DNA of 64,000 bases from Carnobacterium_B sp045617425 (GCF_045617425.1 NZ_JAZLIO010000015.1:248001-312000), one strand, 5' to 3'. Shown: positions 9,234 through 18,008, counted from the stretch's first letter. Notes: a model not told the origin generated them from the letters alone. Numbers and translations are program-made.

Positions 9234-9328
9234 TTTAGCTAGTTATAAATTCAAAAATATTAATTACATAACATAATATAAACCCTCCAATATAACACCA
9301 CCCCATTGTTATTCTGATACAATAGTTT

Positions 9329-9337
9329 ACTAAGTCT
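9329..9337 (+). promoter_or_regulatory. extended -10 of the ABC transporter operon
   Basis: TGATACAAT (extended -10 form) about 25 bases before the AGGAGG of the ATPase gene. There is no clear -35. Confidence 0.35.
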
Positions 9338-9356
9338 TATATAGGAGGAAAAAAAT

Positions 9357-10073
9357 TTGGTCTTATCCGTAAAAAATTTATCGGTAACATATGGTACTAA
9401 ACAAGTAGTCGACAACATTAATTTTAGCTTACAACCTGGTGCGGTTCTTGGTTTACTCGGATCAAATGGAGCTGGAAAGTCTTCTACTATTGCAGCAGTT
9501 CTTGGCATTGAGAATAGTACGCATGAAGAGCTTACTATCTTTGGAAAGTCACCTATTGTTAATCGCAAGGAAGTTTTTCAAGAGGTGGGTGTACAGTTTC
9601 AAGAAACAAATTTCCAAGACAAACTAAAGGTTCAAGAAGCATGTGAGCAATGGGAATCGCTGTATAATCAAACCAATGATGTAGCGCTACTTTTGCAAAC
9701 ATTTGGCTTAACTGGAAAGGAATCTCAGCTCGTGGAATCTCTTTCAGGAGGAGAACGGCAGCGTTTAGCAGTGCTGTTAGCATTGATTCCAAAACCTAAA
9801 CTTGTTTTCCTAGATGAACTCACAACAGGACTAGATACTATGGCTCGTCGTATGCTTTGGAAACAGTTAGTCTCTATGAAAGAAAAAGGATTATCGATTG
9901 TCCTAACCTCACACTACATGGATGAGGTTGAGGCATTATGTGATAAAATTTTAATTTTAAAAGAAGGAAAAACAGTCTTTTATGGCACAATCACCGAGGC
10001 AATTCTTGCAAGTAATAAATCCACACTTGAAGACGCATACCTATACTTTTCAGGAGAGGAGAACTGGTCATGA
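9357..10073 (+). CDS. ABC transporter ATP-binding protein
   Basis: ATPase subunit of an ABC-2 type exporter, 238 residues. Walker A is GSNGAGKSS (about residue 36), the signature is LSGGERQR, Walker B is LVFLDEL and the H-loop is TSHYMDE. The start is TTG after AGGAGG. The gene overlaps the permease by four bases (ATGA), so the two are translationally coupled. The downstream double-MerR gene probably regulates the operon. The substrate cannot be read from the sequence; drugs or peptides are common for this group. Confidence 0.9.
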   Translation: MVLSVKNLSVTYGTKQVVDNINFSLQPGAVLGLLGSNGAGKSSTIAAVLGIENSTHEELTIFGKSPIVNRKEVFQEVGVQFQETNFQDKLKVQEACEQWESLYNQTNDVALLLQTFGLTGKESQLVESLSGGERQRLAVLLALIPKPKLVFLDELTTGLDTMARRMLWKQLVSMKEKGLSIVLTSHYMDEVEALCDKILILKEGKTVFYGTITEAILASNKSTLEDAYLYFSGEENWS

Positions 10074-10804
10074 ATACATTTTTAACTTTATTAAAAACTG
10101 AAGGGAAACTTGTTTGGAGAGGCATTGATATTCTTATATTTGGTATTTGCTTCCCTATTATTTTAGCTACGCTATTTGGCTACTTACTAAGTAAGGAAGG
10201 TTTGACTGGTGCTTCTGATTTTGAATTATCTTACTCTGCTGTTATTACGATTGGTATACTAGCAACCGGAGTTATGGGTCTACCTCTTACAATTGCAGAC
10301 TACCGTCATAGAGGTATCTTAAAACGATTCCAAGTGACTCCAGTATCGCCTCTGCAACTTCTATTTGTACAAGGTCTCATTCAACTTTCTTCAGCAATAG
10401 TATCCTTTATCGGAGTCTCACTTATTTACCATCTATTATTTGATTATGAATTAAAAGGGTCTTGGCCGATATTCCTAATAACATATCTTTTTGTTGCTAT
10501 GGCGATGTACAGCATCGGTATTTTTATTGGGAGCGTAGTACCTGACCAAAAATCAGGGAATGTTTGGAGCTCAGTTGCTTATTTTACGATGTTATTATTT
10601 TCAGGAGCAACGATCCCCTATGAATCAATGCCTCGATTCTTTCAAGTAATAATGGATATTTTACCACTTTCACATGGAATTCATTTATTAAAACAAGCAA
10701 GTATAGGCCAGCCTTTAACAAATGGATTTTTCCATATCTTAATTCTACTAGTATGTATTATAATTGGATTAGGTGGAGCGATTAAATTCTTTAAATGGAA
10801 GTAG
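10070..10804 (+). CDS. ABC-2 type permease
   Basis: A 244-residue membrane subunit with six predicted helices. It has the ABC-2 family layout, with the conserved region near DYRHRGILKRFQVTP and a helical block ending LPLSHGIHLLKQA. It partners the ATPase encoded directly upstream, giving a dimeric exporter in the cytoplasmic membrane. It is followed 13 bases later by the MerR-type gene, so all three form one operon. Confidence 0.9.
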   Translation: MNTFLTLLKTEGKLVWRGIDILIFGICFPIILATLFGYLLSKEGLTGASDFELSYSAVITIGILATGVMGLPLTIADYRHRGILKRFQVTPVSPLQLLFVQGLIQLSSAIVSFIGVSLIYHLLFDYELKGSWPIFLITYLFVAMAMYSIGIFIGSVVPDQKSGNVWSSVAYFTMLLFSGATIPYESMPRFFQVIMDILPLSHGIHLLKQASIGQPLTNGFFHILILLVCIIIGLGGAIKFFKWK

Positions 10805-10817
10805 GTAGGATTGACCA

Positions 10818-11549
10818 ATGTATAAAACAAAAGAAATTGCAACACTGGTCGGAGTCCATCCCAATACTGTTCGCGTTTACGAAGACTGGAGCTTTATCTC
10901 TCCTGTTCCAAGACAAGAAAATGGCTATAGGGTCTATTCAGATATTCATTTATTTCAATTAAAAGTTGCTCGAAAATTATTTCGATGTGAAATTGTACAA
11001 GGGAATCTTCGCAATAAGGCTCGTGAGATTGTGTATGCTTGCGGAAAAGAAGATTTCAAAATGGCAGAAGAACTAACTTTAAATTATCTGTACAATTTAG
11101 AAAATCAATATGCTCATGCTATATCCGCTACAAAAGTTGTTGAGAAATGGTTGAGAGAAGAGATTACTGTCAGCAAACGGACCTATTCTAGAAAAGAAGT
11201 AGCGTTACTTTTAGATACTACTTCTGAATCTATTCGAAATTGGGAACGAAATGGACTTATAACTATTCCGAGATTAGAAAATGGGTACCGCTCATATGGT
11301 GGGAAAGAACTTGATCGGCTAAGAGTTATTCGTAGTTTGAGAAGTGCTCACTACTCAATTAATGCCATTTTACGTTTACTCAAACAAATCCATCAACCAA
11401 GCTCAGATGTAGTCGTGATTTTAAATACCCCAACAGATGGAGAAGATATTGTTTCAGTAGCGGATCAATTAAGTAAATCCTTACTCAATGCAATTGCAGA
11501 CGTAAAAGAAACGATAGCTTTATTTTATCAAAACGCCACTAGTCATTAA
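10818..11549 (+). CDS. regulator with two MerR-type DNA-binding domains
   Basis: A 243-residue protein with two complete MerR-like winged helices: KTKEIATLVGVHPNTVRVYE with ENGYRVYS in the first 55 residues, and YSRKEVALLLDTTSESIRNW with ENGYRSYG around residues 125-165. A helical linker separates them. Ordinary MerR proteins have one such domain and bind as dimers. This layout suggests that a monomer could bind a dyad. As the last gene of the ABC operon it is the probable regulator of that exporter. No effector pocket is recognised. Confidence 0.85.
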   Translation: MYKTKEIATLVGVHPNTVRVYEDWSFISPVPRQENGYRVYSDIHLFQLKVARKLFRCEIVQGNLRNKAREIVYACGKEDFKMAEELTLNYLYNLENQYAHAISATKVVEKWLREEITVSKRTYSRKEVALLLDTTSESIRNWERNGLITIPRLENGYRSYGGKELDRLRVIRSLRSAHYSINAILRLLKQIHQPSSDVVVILNTPTDGEDIVSVADQLSKSLLNAIADVKETIALFYQNATSH

Positions 11550-11588
11550 TTGTAATTGGAATTTGTCTTGATAAATGATTCTATGTGT

Positions 11589-11623
11589 CAAGTACGTGCA
11601 CATTGTAAACGTACTTGCTGAAG
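11589..11623. repeat. inverted repeat CAAGTACGT/ACGTACTTG
   Basis: Nine-base perfect arms 40 bases after the MerR-type gene. There is no T run, and its role is unclear. Confidence 0.35.
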
Positions 11624-11723
11624 AAATGAAAAGTGTCTATAGACGTAATTTCTAATTCAAGACACTCAACAAGACAGGATTGAAAATGCAATTGTATTCT
11701 TAAGTACTCAATCTAAATAAAAT

Positions 11724-11763
11724 AAAAAAATCGACTATTTTTTAAGTAGTCGATTTTTTTTAT
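11724..11763. terminator. bidirectional terminator
   Basis: AAAATCGACTA/TAGTCGATTTT stem with A and T runs on both sides. It separates the plus-strand exporter operon from the minus-strand relE fragment and fluoride operon. Confidence 0.75.
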
Positions 11764-11793
11764 TATTAATCTGCTAAACTTAATTTTAATGAA

Positions 11794-11970
11794 TCATTTA
11801 TAAATATCTTTCCTGTGGCCAATCTCTAACATTAAAATAGTGACTGTCTCGTCATTGATATCGACAATTAAGCGATAATCTCCAATTCTATACCGCCATT
11901 CTCCTGAACGATTAGCGGTCAGTCCTTTTCCTTGTTTCCTATGATCTGTACAATTCACTAGATTACGTTC
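11794..11970 (-). pseudogene. relE: truncated relE toxin gene (3' two-thirds)
   Basis: Minus-strand codons read NLVNCTDHRKQGKGLTANRS, then GEWRYRIGDYRLIVDI and ILMLEIGHRKDIYK and a stop. This is the core and C-terminus of a RelE ribosome-dependent ribonuclease, with its GEWRYRIGDYR signature. The first 25-30 residues are missing: the fragment begins directly at the end of the CLC gene, with no start codon. No antitoxin gene is adjacent. It is probably a scar of recombination at the 3' end of the fluoride operon. Confidence 0.75.
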
Positions 11971-11977
11971 ATTTATT

Positions 11978-13180
11978 TTAAAAGATAGACTTTTGTCCTT
12001 TATAAATCGAATGATTGCCGTTAAAAATATAAGAAATACAAACAGTTAAAAGAAAATAGGGTAAATAATTAAAGCCAAAAACTTCTGCTCCGATTAGTGC
12101 AGGTGCAATGAGCGTATTTGTAGCCGAAGAAAATACACTTGCATAACCTAATGCAGCGACAAATTCTACAGGTAAACCGAATAAAGGAGCAAGCCAAACG
12201 CCTAAACTAGAACCAATCGAGAAGATAGGGGTTACTTCTCCGCCTTGAAAACCTGCTGCCAAAGTGAGGATCGTTAAAAGAAACTTTATAAGCCAATCAT
12301 ATCCATAAATACTTTCTCCGCTAAAACTAGCAGCTATTAAATTTGTTCCGAGACCCGAATATCTACCCATATGGAAAATTAAAAGCAATAAACTAACTAA
12401 AATCCCTACAAAGAAAATTCGCTTACTTAAATCAGGGATTTTCTTTCCTATAAATTGTTTTGAGTAGCCTAAAACATAAGCAAAAATTCCACCCACAACC
12501 CCAAATACCATGCCTAAGATGATCATTTTAAAAATGGTTTGACTATCCATAGTTACAGCAACATCTAAATTAATTGAAAATTTTTCTAAGCCTAAAAAGT
12601 GAGAGACATAACTGGCCACAAATGCTGCGATTAGAGCAGGAAATAACGCTAAATATTCTAATTTACCAACTACTAATACCTCTAAGGCAAAAAAGGTAGC
12701 TGCAAATGGCGTTTCAAATAGGCCACCAAACCCTGCGGCCATCCCGGTAATCAACATTATTTTTGAAGCGTTTCTATAGGGTAGTTTTCGACCAATTGCA
12801 TGAGAAAAGGTTGCACCAATTTGAACTGCAACCCCTTCACGACCAGCACTACCACCAAACAAGTGTGTCATCCACGTACCAATAATCGTTAAAGGGATCA
12901 TTCGTTTAGGAATTTCCTGCAATTCTTCATTACCTGCGGAAAAAACTAAACTCATGCCTTTATTCGTATTTTTACCTATTTTTTTGTACATATAGACAAT
13001 GATCAAACCTGCTATAGGAAGAAATGGGATTAAGTATACAGAATAACTATCTCTAAAATTGCTGATAAGAATAAGAACTTCTCCAAATAGGGCATCTAGC
13101 ATTCCAACGATTAGTCCAATAAATACTGCGACAACTGCGTATAGTCCAATTTCTTTATACTCTACTATATATTTCCTCAT
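11978..13180 (-). CDS. CLC-family channel/antiporter, probable fluoride (CLC-F) type
   Basis: A CLC anion transporter of 400 residues with about ten helices. The gating glutamate lies in GSAGREGV and the second pore motif is FQGGEVTPIF. Where chloride CLCs have GSGIP, this protein has KGMSLVF, with a methionine 39 residues before the gating glutamate. That is the arrangement I recall for CLC-F fluoride/proton antiporters. The gene follows an antiporter preceded by a fluoride riboswitch, which supports the role. I use the ATG at 13180 behind AAAGGAAC; an ATG 12 codons upstream lacks a site. The exact ion is inferred. Confidence 0.8.
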   Translation of the reverse strand: MRKYIVEYKEIGLYAVVAVFIGLIVGMLDALFGEVLILISNFRDSYSVYLIPFLPIAGLIIVYMYKKIGKNTNKGMSLVFSAGNEELQEIPKRMIPLTIIGTWMTHLFGGSAGREGVAVQIGATFSHAIGRKLPYRNASKIMLITGMAAGFGGLFETPFAATFFALEVLVVGKLEYLALFPALIAAFVASYVSHFLGLEKFSINLDVAVTMDSQTIFKMIILGMVFGVVGGIFAYVLGYSKQFIGKKIPDLSKRIFFVGILVSLLLLIFHMGRYSGLGTNLIAASFSGESIYGYDWLIKFLLTILTLAAGFQGGEVTPIFSIGSSLGVWLAPLFGLPVEFVAALGYASVFSSATNTLIAPALIGAEVFGFNYLPYFLLTVCISYIFNGNHSIYKGQKSIF

Positions 13181-13264
13181 GTTTTTGTTCCTTTCATTCA
13201 ATATAGAACTAATCATATTTTTTTCTATAACTACTGATAGATTAGTAACAAGTAGCCTACACTC

Positions 13265-14440
13265 CTATTTTTCTAGCAGTTTTTTGTAGGAAAGATCTAT
13301 AAATGTTGCACCTAGTGGAGCTGTCAAAATAATAGCAAGAACGGCGACACTTAAAATAAGGCTACCTGCTGGCACTCCCATTGCTAGCGGAAGAGAACCA
13401 ATCGCTGCTTGTACTGTTGCCTTTGGGGTATAGGCGCCTGCTGTAAATAATTTTTCTTTAACGGTTAGATTTGTACCAGATACACTTAAAAATACAGCTA
13501 GCATACGGAAGATTAAAGAAATGACGATCAATAGAATAACAGCAACTCCTGCTTCACTAAGGGCCGTTATATCCGTTACTGATCCTACCAAGACAAATAA
13601 AAATACTTCTGAACCTAACCAAACTTTTGAAAACTTGGTATTGATTCGTTTAGCTAAAAGTGGATATAGTTTCAATATAATCCCCCCTAAAGCCATAACG
13701 CCTAATAAACCTGAAATTGGAAAAATCCCTTTCAAACTCTCTTCTAGAGAAACCATTAAGAAACAGATACTTAAAATCACTAACACTTTTACGGTATCAC
13801 GAATATGAAGGTATTTGAATAGTTTAACCATGAGATATCCCATTAGAATTCCTACTAGAATACCAAATAAAATTGCTACAGGAACAGAGAGCAATGAAAA
13901 GAAATTGAATCCATTTCCTTGAAACATCCCCAAGAATGACGTGAATAATACAATGACAAAAACATCATCTACAGAGGCTCCTGCTAAAATCATTTGCGGA
14001 ATCCCTTTCGCTTTTCCGTAGCCATTTTCAATAAGAAAAATCATTCGCGGAACCACAACTGCAGGAGAAACAGCTCCTAAAACGGCCCCTAAAATAGCGG
14101 CTTCTAAAGTACTGATTCCAAATAACAACGGAGCGAGTATAGTGACAGTTATTATTTCAAATGTAGCCGGCAAAAAGGTCATTAAAATAGCCGGGCGACC
14201 ATTCTTTTTCAGATCACTAATATTCATTGTCAATCCTGCCCTGAACAAAATAACGATCAATGCAATTTGACGTATATCAGCTGATATAGACAAAATCTTC
14301 GGATCTAAAAGATCTAAGCCATAAGGACCCAAAATAATCCCGGTTAAAATGAGACCCAATAAACCCGGTAAACGTAAACGACTAAAAATTGAACTAAATA
14401 TAAAACCAACAATCAATATCAAAGCTATACTTAAAAGCAT
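13265..14440 (-). CDS. monovalent cation:proton antiporter (CPA family)
   Basis: A 391-residue protein with 12 or so helices, related to NhaP/Kef-type antiporters without C-terminal regulatory domains. The early motif SRLRLPGLLGLILTGIILGP and the mid-protein PAVVVPRM and ASVDDVFVIVLF, the latter with paired aspartates, are typical of ion-binding helices. It leads a two-gene operon with the CLC gene, behind a riboswitch of fluoride type. In that context it may export cations or fluoride-coupled ions. Family level is confident; substrate is not. Confidence 0.85.
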   Translation of the reverse strand: MLLSIALILIVGFIFSSIFSRLRLPGLLGLILTGIILGPYGLDLLDPKILSISADIRQIALIVILFRAGLTMNISDLKKNGRPAILMTFLPATFEIITVTILAPLLFGISTLEAAILGAVLGAVSPAVVVPRMIFLIENGYGKAKGIPQMILAGASVDDVFVIVLFTSFLGMFQGNGFNFFSLLSVPVAILFGILVGILMGYLMVKLFKYLHIRDTVKVLVILSICFLMVSLEESLKGIFPISGLLGVMALGGIILKLYPLLAKRINTKFSKVWLGSEVFLFVLVGSVTDITALSEAGVAVILLIVISLIFRMLAVFLSVSGTNLTVKEKLFTAGAYTPKATVQAAIGSLPLAMGVPAGSLILSVAVLAIILTAPLGATFIDLSYKKLLEK

Positions 14441-14492
14441 TCTTTATTCTACCTCCATCTTAATTAAAAACTACATTGGTCATTCACCGCAC

Positions 14493-14542
14493 AAAAAAAG
14501 CTGACGACAGACTGCGGCCTATGCGCAGAAGTCATCAGCTTT
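14493..14542 (-). terminator. riboswitch-controlled terminator
   Basis: Reading on the minus strand, AGCTGATGAC...CTGCG pairs with CGCAG...GTCGTCAGCT and runs into seven Ts. The 5' arm is also the 3' part of the aptamer core, so ligand binding would compete with termination. Confidence 0.8.
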
Positions 14543-14585
14543 AATAAGCGGTTTAAGCAATATGCTTAGGGAGACATTCATTCCC
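14521..14585 (-). promoter_or_regulatory. fluoride riboswitch (crcB motif)
   Basis: The minus-strand leader has GGGAATGAATGTCTCCC, a short optional hairpin (AAGCATATTGCTT), then AAACCGCTTATTAAAGC and CTGATGACTTCTGC. This is the order and the conserved wording of the fluoride aptamer (GGNGATG...CC, AAACNGC, CTGATGRCTYCTRC). It overlaps a strong terminator that precedes a cation antiporter and a CLC-F-like gene. Fluoride is expected to stabilise the aptamer and turn the operon on. Assigned by eye, without covariance scoring. Confidence 0.8.
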
Positions 14586-14601
14586 AAAATAGTATTGTAC
14601 T

Positions 14602-14630
14602 ACTATATAACTTTTCATCCTACAAGTCAA
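14602..14630 (-). promoter_or_regulatory. promoter of the fluoride operon
   Basis: TTGACT, 17 bp, TATAGT on the minus strand. Transcription would begin just upstream of the aptamer. Confidence 0.65.
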
Positions 14631-14657
14631 AATGTTAGATAGACTATTGCTGTCATA

Positions 14658-14688
14658 GATACAAGATTATATGTAAATCCATGTATTT
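14658..14688. repeat. 31-bp palindromic repeat, copy 5
   Basis: GATACAAGATTATATG...AATCCATGTATTTC, degenerate in its first arm. Confidence 0.65.
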
Positions 14689-15484
14689 CAGCTATAGGCA
14701 TAAACAATTATTTTTCTCTATAAACTGGATTTGTGCAATCAAATTTAACTATAAACAGCGAAAAAAATCATTAGATTTTTATAAAAAATACTTGAAACAA
14801 AAAAAAAAATTGCTAATATAATCGTAGCAGTTAGATATAGTAGCAGCGAAAAGATTATACACAAGGGGGTAATGTACTTTCGTAGTTTAAAAAAAGTATA
14901 CCTTTGTAAACTGGTTATTTAATCTGTGTTTTTAATTGCTTTTAAAGAGTTGATAGGTATCACAAGTGGTAAGAAATAAACATCTATTTTTTAACTATTA
15001 AAAATAGAACACCTTTTCAAAAAGAACTGCGTTCGAAAAAAAAATTAAACTAATACAAGTATGTAATGAAACTATGAATACAGAACTTGAAGAGATCGGT
15101 TAAGAAATGAGTAAAGAATAGGTTTGAAAGATTTTAATAGAAGCATCTAACAATTGTATTAGCTTATTTCTAACTATTATTTTATAAATATTAACAAAAG
15201 TGAGATAGTAAAAATACCCAATTTTCTCTCCTAATAGTAAAAAAATAATGTTCGTATGAAGTATATTTGTTTGATTGTTAAGAAAAGTGACCTTACAATT
15301 GCCGCTGCTACTATCAACTGCTTACATACTTTTAAAAGCGAACTGACCGCGTAAATGAATGATTCATTTGCATAGTTTAAAAACAAAATTTTTTAGAAGA
15401 ATTAAATTAAGTTAACAGAATCAAAGAGTTATATTGACAACTACATTCAATAGTACATTTACTAAAGAAGGCAATGAAAACTAA
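14689..15484. other. long spacer without recognised genes
   Basis: About 800 bases of A+T-rich sequence full of stops in all frames. Only a palindrome around AAATGAATGATTCATTT (about 15353-15370) stands out. It may be a decayed gene, but no homology is recognised. Confidence 0.4.
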
Positions 15485-15521
15485 AAAACTGACTCCAGTA
15501 CAGCACTGGAGTCAGTTTTTT
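15485..15521. terminator. terminator of the MarR operon
   Basis: Perfect stem AACTGACTCCAGT/ACTGGAGTCAGTT with five-base loop and T/A runs on both sides. It lies 170 bases after the last gene of the minus-strand operon. Confidence 0.75.
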
Positions 15522-15686
15522 AGTTTCTTTATTTAACCCTCTTTTTTATTGTCTTCGAAACAAGGGTTCAAGTTAAATGTTTTTAGTACCCATTAAGGAC
15601 TTAAATCGATCTATTGCTTACTAATAATTTGGAAAATCTAACTATTTTCTAACACTAGCTCCTTCGTAGAGACGTAGTTATAAAAA

Positions 15687-16049
15687 TTAGAACAGTGTTG
15701 AAATTAAGGCTACTAGAGCTGGGCCACCTTGTGTAAAAATAATTTTTTTACTGCTTGTGACACTACCATATGAAGCAACAATTATAATGTAAACTAATAG
15801 TAATCTTGTGACTTCAAGTGAATTTGGTGATAAAAATGCACCATAGAGCAATCCTAACCCAATTAATCCGTTATATACTCCTTGGTTTTTGAGTAATACA
15901 TTAAGTGACTTTTGACTTAATTCTTTTTGATCAATGTTGAATATACGACTTGTCTTGCTAGAAGTTGTAATAATTGTTTGGATATACATGATATAAAAAA
16001 ACTCAATAGCAACGACTACCGTTAAGATAATAGACCATATAGTCATCAT
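15687..16049 (-). CDS. DUF1304-family membrane protein
   Basis: A 120-residue protein with four helices. The pattern EFFYIMYIQTI at the start, LLKNQGVYNGLIGLGLLYGA in the middle and IIVASYGSVTS near the end identifies the DUF1304 family. Function unknown. The ATG abuts the stop of the monooxygenase gene and has AGGAG within that gene's 3' end. It is the last gene of a MarR-controlled operon with a monooxygenase and a nitroreductase, so a role in a redox or electrophile response is plausible. Confidence 0.8.
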   Translation of the reverse strand: MMTIWSIILTVVVAIEFFYIMYIQTIITTSSKTSRIFNIDQKELSQKSLNVLLKNQGVYNGLIGLGLLYGAFLSPNSLEVTRLLLVYIIIVASYGSVTSSKKIIFTQGGPALVALISTLF

Positions 16050-16337
16050 TTAGTCTCCTAATTCAAAAATTTTTAAGTCTGGTGCTTTTATGCTGTAATC
16101 AGCAACTTTACTGATAAAACTTTGTAGTAAAGGGTTTTGATTATGGATATCAATTGCAATTTGATCTTTCCATTTTTCTACCATAATGAATGTATTTCTT
16201 TCTTCTAGTGATTCGTAAAGATTATAGGCTAAACAACCTTCTTCTTTTCTAGTTTCTGAAATTAATTCTTTAGTGTCTGATAGAAAATTCTCGCGTTGAT
16301 TTCCTTTGATAAAAAATGAGGCATTAATAACTTTCAT
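16050..16337 (-). CDS. antibiotic biosynthesis monooxygenase (ABM) domain protein
   Basis: A 95-residue dimeric alpha/beta-barrel type protein of the ABM/YgiN family. Typical wording includes TRKEEGCLAYNLYES and FIMVEKWKDQIAIDIH with a conserved histidine. YgiN-like members oxidise quinols or act on small aromatic compounds. The gene lies between a nitroreductase and a DUF1304 gene in one operon, which fits quinone or electrophile detoxification. GAGGAAGC precedes the ATG. Confidence 0.85.
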   Translation of the reverse strand: MKVINASFFIKGNQRENFLSDTKELISETRKEEGCLAYNLYESLEERNTFIMVEKWKDQIAIDIHNQNPLLQSFISKVADYSIKAPDLKIFELGD

Positions 16338-16354
16338 TTGATCAGCTTCCTCTC

Positions 16355-16984
16355 TTATTTAAAAGTAGTGAATTCTTTTGGATCCAATCGAATAGAATTA
16401 TATCCTTCTTCTAATGCTTTACCAATGGATAGAATCATGACAGGTACATAACGTTCTTTTTTTAAGCCAAATGCTTCTGCTAATTCATCGGCTTCAAATC
16501 CACCAATAGGGTTCGTATCATATCCATAAGCACGTGCAACAAGCATAAATTGCATAGCAGCTAAACTGGAATCAATTTTTACGACATCATTCATTTCTTC
16601 TCTAGTAAAATTTTTGTAATAAGGGATGATTGCAGCTAATTGTTCATCTCTCACTTGTGGAGACATTTTACCTTCACTTACTGCCTGATTATAAATTGCT
16701 TCTCCATACTCATAACATTCCATATCTCCAAATATAAGTATCATTGCTGAAGATGTGTCATTTTGTCTTGTATTGAAACGAATTAATGGTTTCAATTTTT
16801 GTTTTTCTTCAGGACTCTCGACGACTACGAAACGCCAAGGCTGCATATTTACTGACGAGGGTGCGATAGTTGATTTCTGGATCATTTCAAGCATTTCTTC
16901 ATTAGAAATTTTGACACTTTCATCGTACACTCTGATAGATTTTCTGTTATAAGCGATATCTGAAAAATTATTATTTACTGTCAT
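16355..16984 (-). CDS. nitroreductase-family flavoprotein
   Basis: A 209-residue FMN-dependent NAD(P)H oxidoreductase. The N-terminal YNRKSIRVYDESVKIS and APSSVNMQPWRFVVVES are the FMN-binding signature. NPIGGFEADELAEAFGLKK is the C-terminal family motif. It reduces quinones or nitro compounds. It starts three bases after the MarR gene ends and belongs to that operon. The physiological substrate is unknown. Confidence 0.9.
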   Translation of the reverse strand: MTVNNNFSDIAYNRKSIRVYDESVKISNEEMLEMIQKSTIAPSSVNMQPWRFVVVESPEEKQKLKPLIRFNTRQNDTSSAMILIFGDMECYEYGEAIYNQAVSEGKMSPQVRDEQLAAIIPYYKNFTREEMNDVVKIDSSLAAMQFMLVARAYGYDTNPIGGFEADELAEAFGLKKERYVPVMILSIGKALEEGYNSIRLDPKEFTTFK

Positions 16985-16986
16985 TT

Positions 16987-17403
16987 TTAAACCTCTTCTT
17001 TGATTAATTTTTTAAGCAATAGTCGTAATTGGTTCTCTTCTACAGAACTAAGTAGATGATATAAGGGATTTTGTGGTCTATCCTGTTCTTTCTCACAGCT
17101 TTCAAGATCCATTTTTGCTTTTTCAGTAATTTCCACGAAAATTTCTCGATTATTTTCTTTATTTCTTTCTCGAATCACATATTCTTTTTCTTCTAAAATT
17201 TTCAAATGTCTCGTAACAGCAGCACTATCAATATGTAACCTCTGCTGTATTTTTTTTTGCGAACATTTTCCTGTTTCTTTAAGAAGCATCATTAATTCAT
17301 ACCTGGTCAAACTAAATCCAGTTACTTCCTCAAATTTGGTTGTCATTTCTTGGTTCGCAATCTTTATCTGATACAGAAGACTACTAAATTCTCTAAGATT
17401 CAA
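16987..17403 (-). CDS. MarR-family transcriptional regulator
   Basis: A 138-residue winged-helix repressor. The DNA-binding region is KKIQQRLHIDSAAVTRHLKI with wing EEKEYVIRERNKENNREIFV. It starts with TTG six bases after GGAGG. It is the first gene of its operon, and an inverted repeat lies over the start site of its promoter, so it probably represses itself and the nitroreductase, monooxygenase and DUF1304 genes. The ligand is unknown; phenolic or quinone signals are usual for MarR/nitroreductase pairs. Confidence 0.9.
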   Translation of the reverse strand: MNLREFSSLLYQIKIANQEMTTKFEEVTGFSLTRYELMMLLKETGKCSQKKIQQRLHIDSAAVTRHLKILEEKEYVIRERNKENNREIFVEITEKAKMDLESCEKEQDRPQNPLYHLLSSVEENQLRLLLKKLIKEEV

Positions 17404-17429
17404 ACTATACCTCCTTTTGTCTTTTTAAA

Positions 17430-17456
17430 TTGACTAATCAATCATTGACGAGTCAA
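17430..17456 (-). promoter_or_regulatory. MarR operator
   Basis: Inverted repeat TTGACT...AGTCAA of 27 bp overlapping the expected transcription start. Confidence 0.55.
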
Positions 17457-17484
17457 TAGTAAAACAAAAATATCATTTTGTAAA
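17456..17484 (-). promoter_or_regulatory. promoter of the marR operon
   Basis: TTTACA, 17 bp, TACTAT on the minus strand. The operator begins at the downstream edge of the -10. Confidence 0.6.
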
Positions 17485-17730
17485 CAAAAAAATAAATATA
17501 AATAAATAAATTTTTATTGGTTTGGTCACATAAGGATGATTAAGTGCCTTTCCTATATCGCTTATATCTATGATTCAAGCTATTATCTAGTCTAATTGAC
17601 ATAGACCAGTTCATCATTTAATTTAATTTTTTATACGTTGATATATTTAATAAACTTTCTTCTTTTAAATGCTTATAAAATAACATTTAACTACATATAA
17701 TCTTTAAGCTAGACTACTCCTTTTTTGACA

Positions 17731-18008
17731 CTATACTTTATATAAATTAAAAAAGGAGGTTTTATCATTGATAGCAAAAAAATCTTGACTCAAAAATTCT
17801 TGATAGTTTTCTAAACTATCTATTGCTTCAGAATTTTCTAGCTTTTTTTAGATACCTCTTCTATTATATCTAAATTTTCGGTAACAGTTTGTGTAGAGTT
17901 ATTTTGACTATCATTTATAAATTCTTTTGAACCTTCCATTTCACAATCTGTTAAGACAGTTAAAAAAGTTATACTGAGTAAAAGTAAGTTTTTCATTTTT
18001 TCTTCCAT
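17731..18008 (-). pseudogene. frameshifted lipoprotein-like gene
   Basis: The minus strand encodes MKNLLLLSITFLTVLTDCE, then a Ser/Asn/Glu-rich stretch to EEVSKKS and a stop. Dropping one base in the A7 run at that point reopens the frame as LENSEAIDSLENYQEFLSQD and FFAINDKTSFFNLYKV, ending at 17731. The signal sequence ends LTDC where a lipobox would read LTGC, so lipidation may have been lost as well. No family is recognised. It was a secreted or lipoprotein gene of about 90 residues, now broken. Confidence 0.5.

Noticed and set aside
14689..15484. Possible gene in the 800-base gap
   Set aside because: Stops in all frames and no recognisable protein text.
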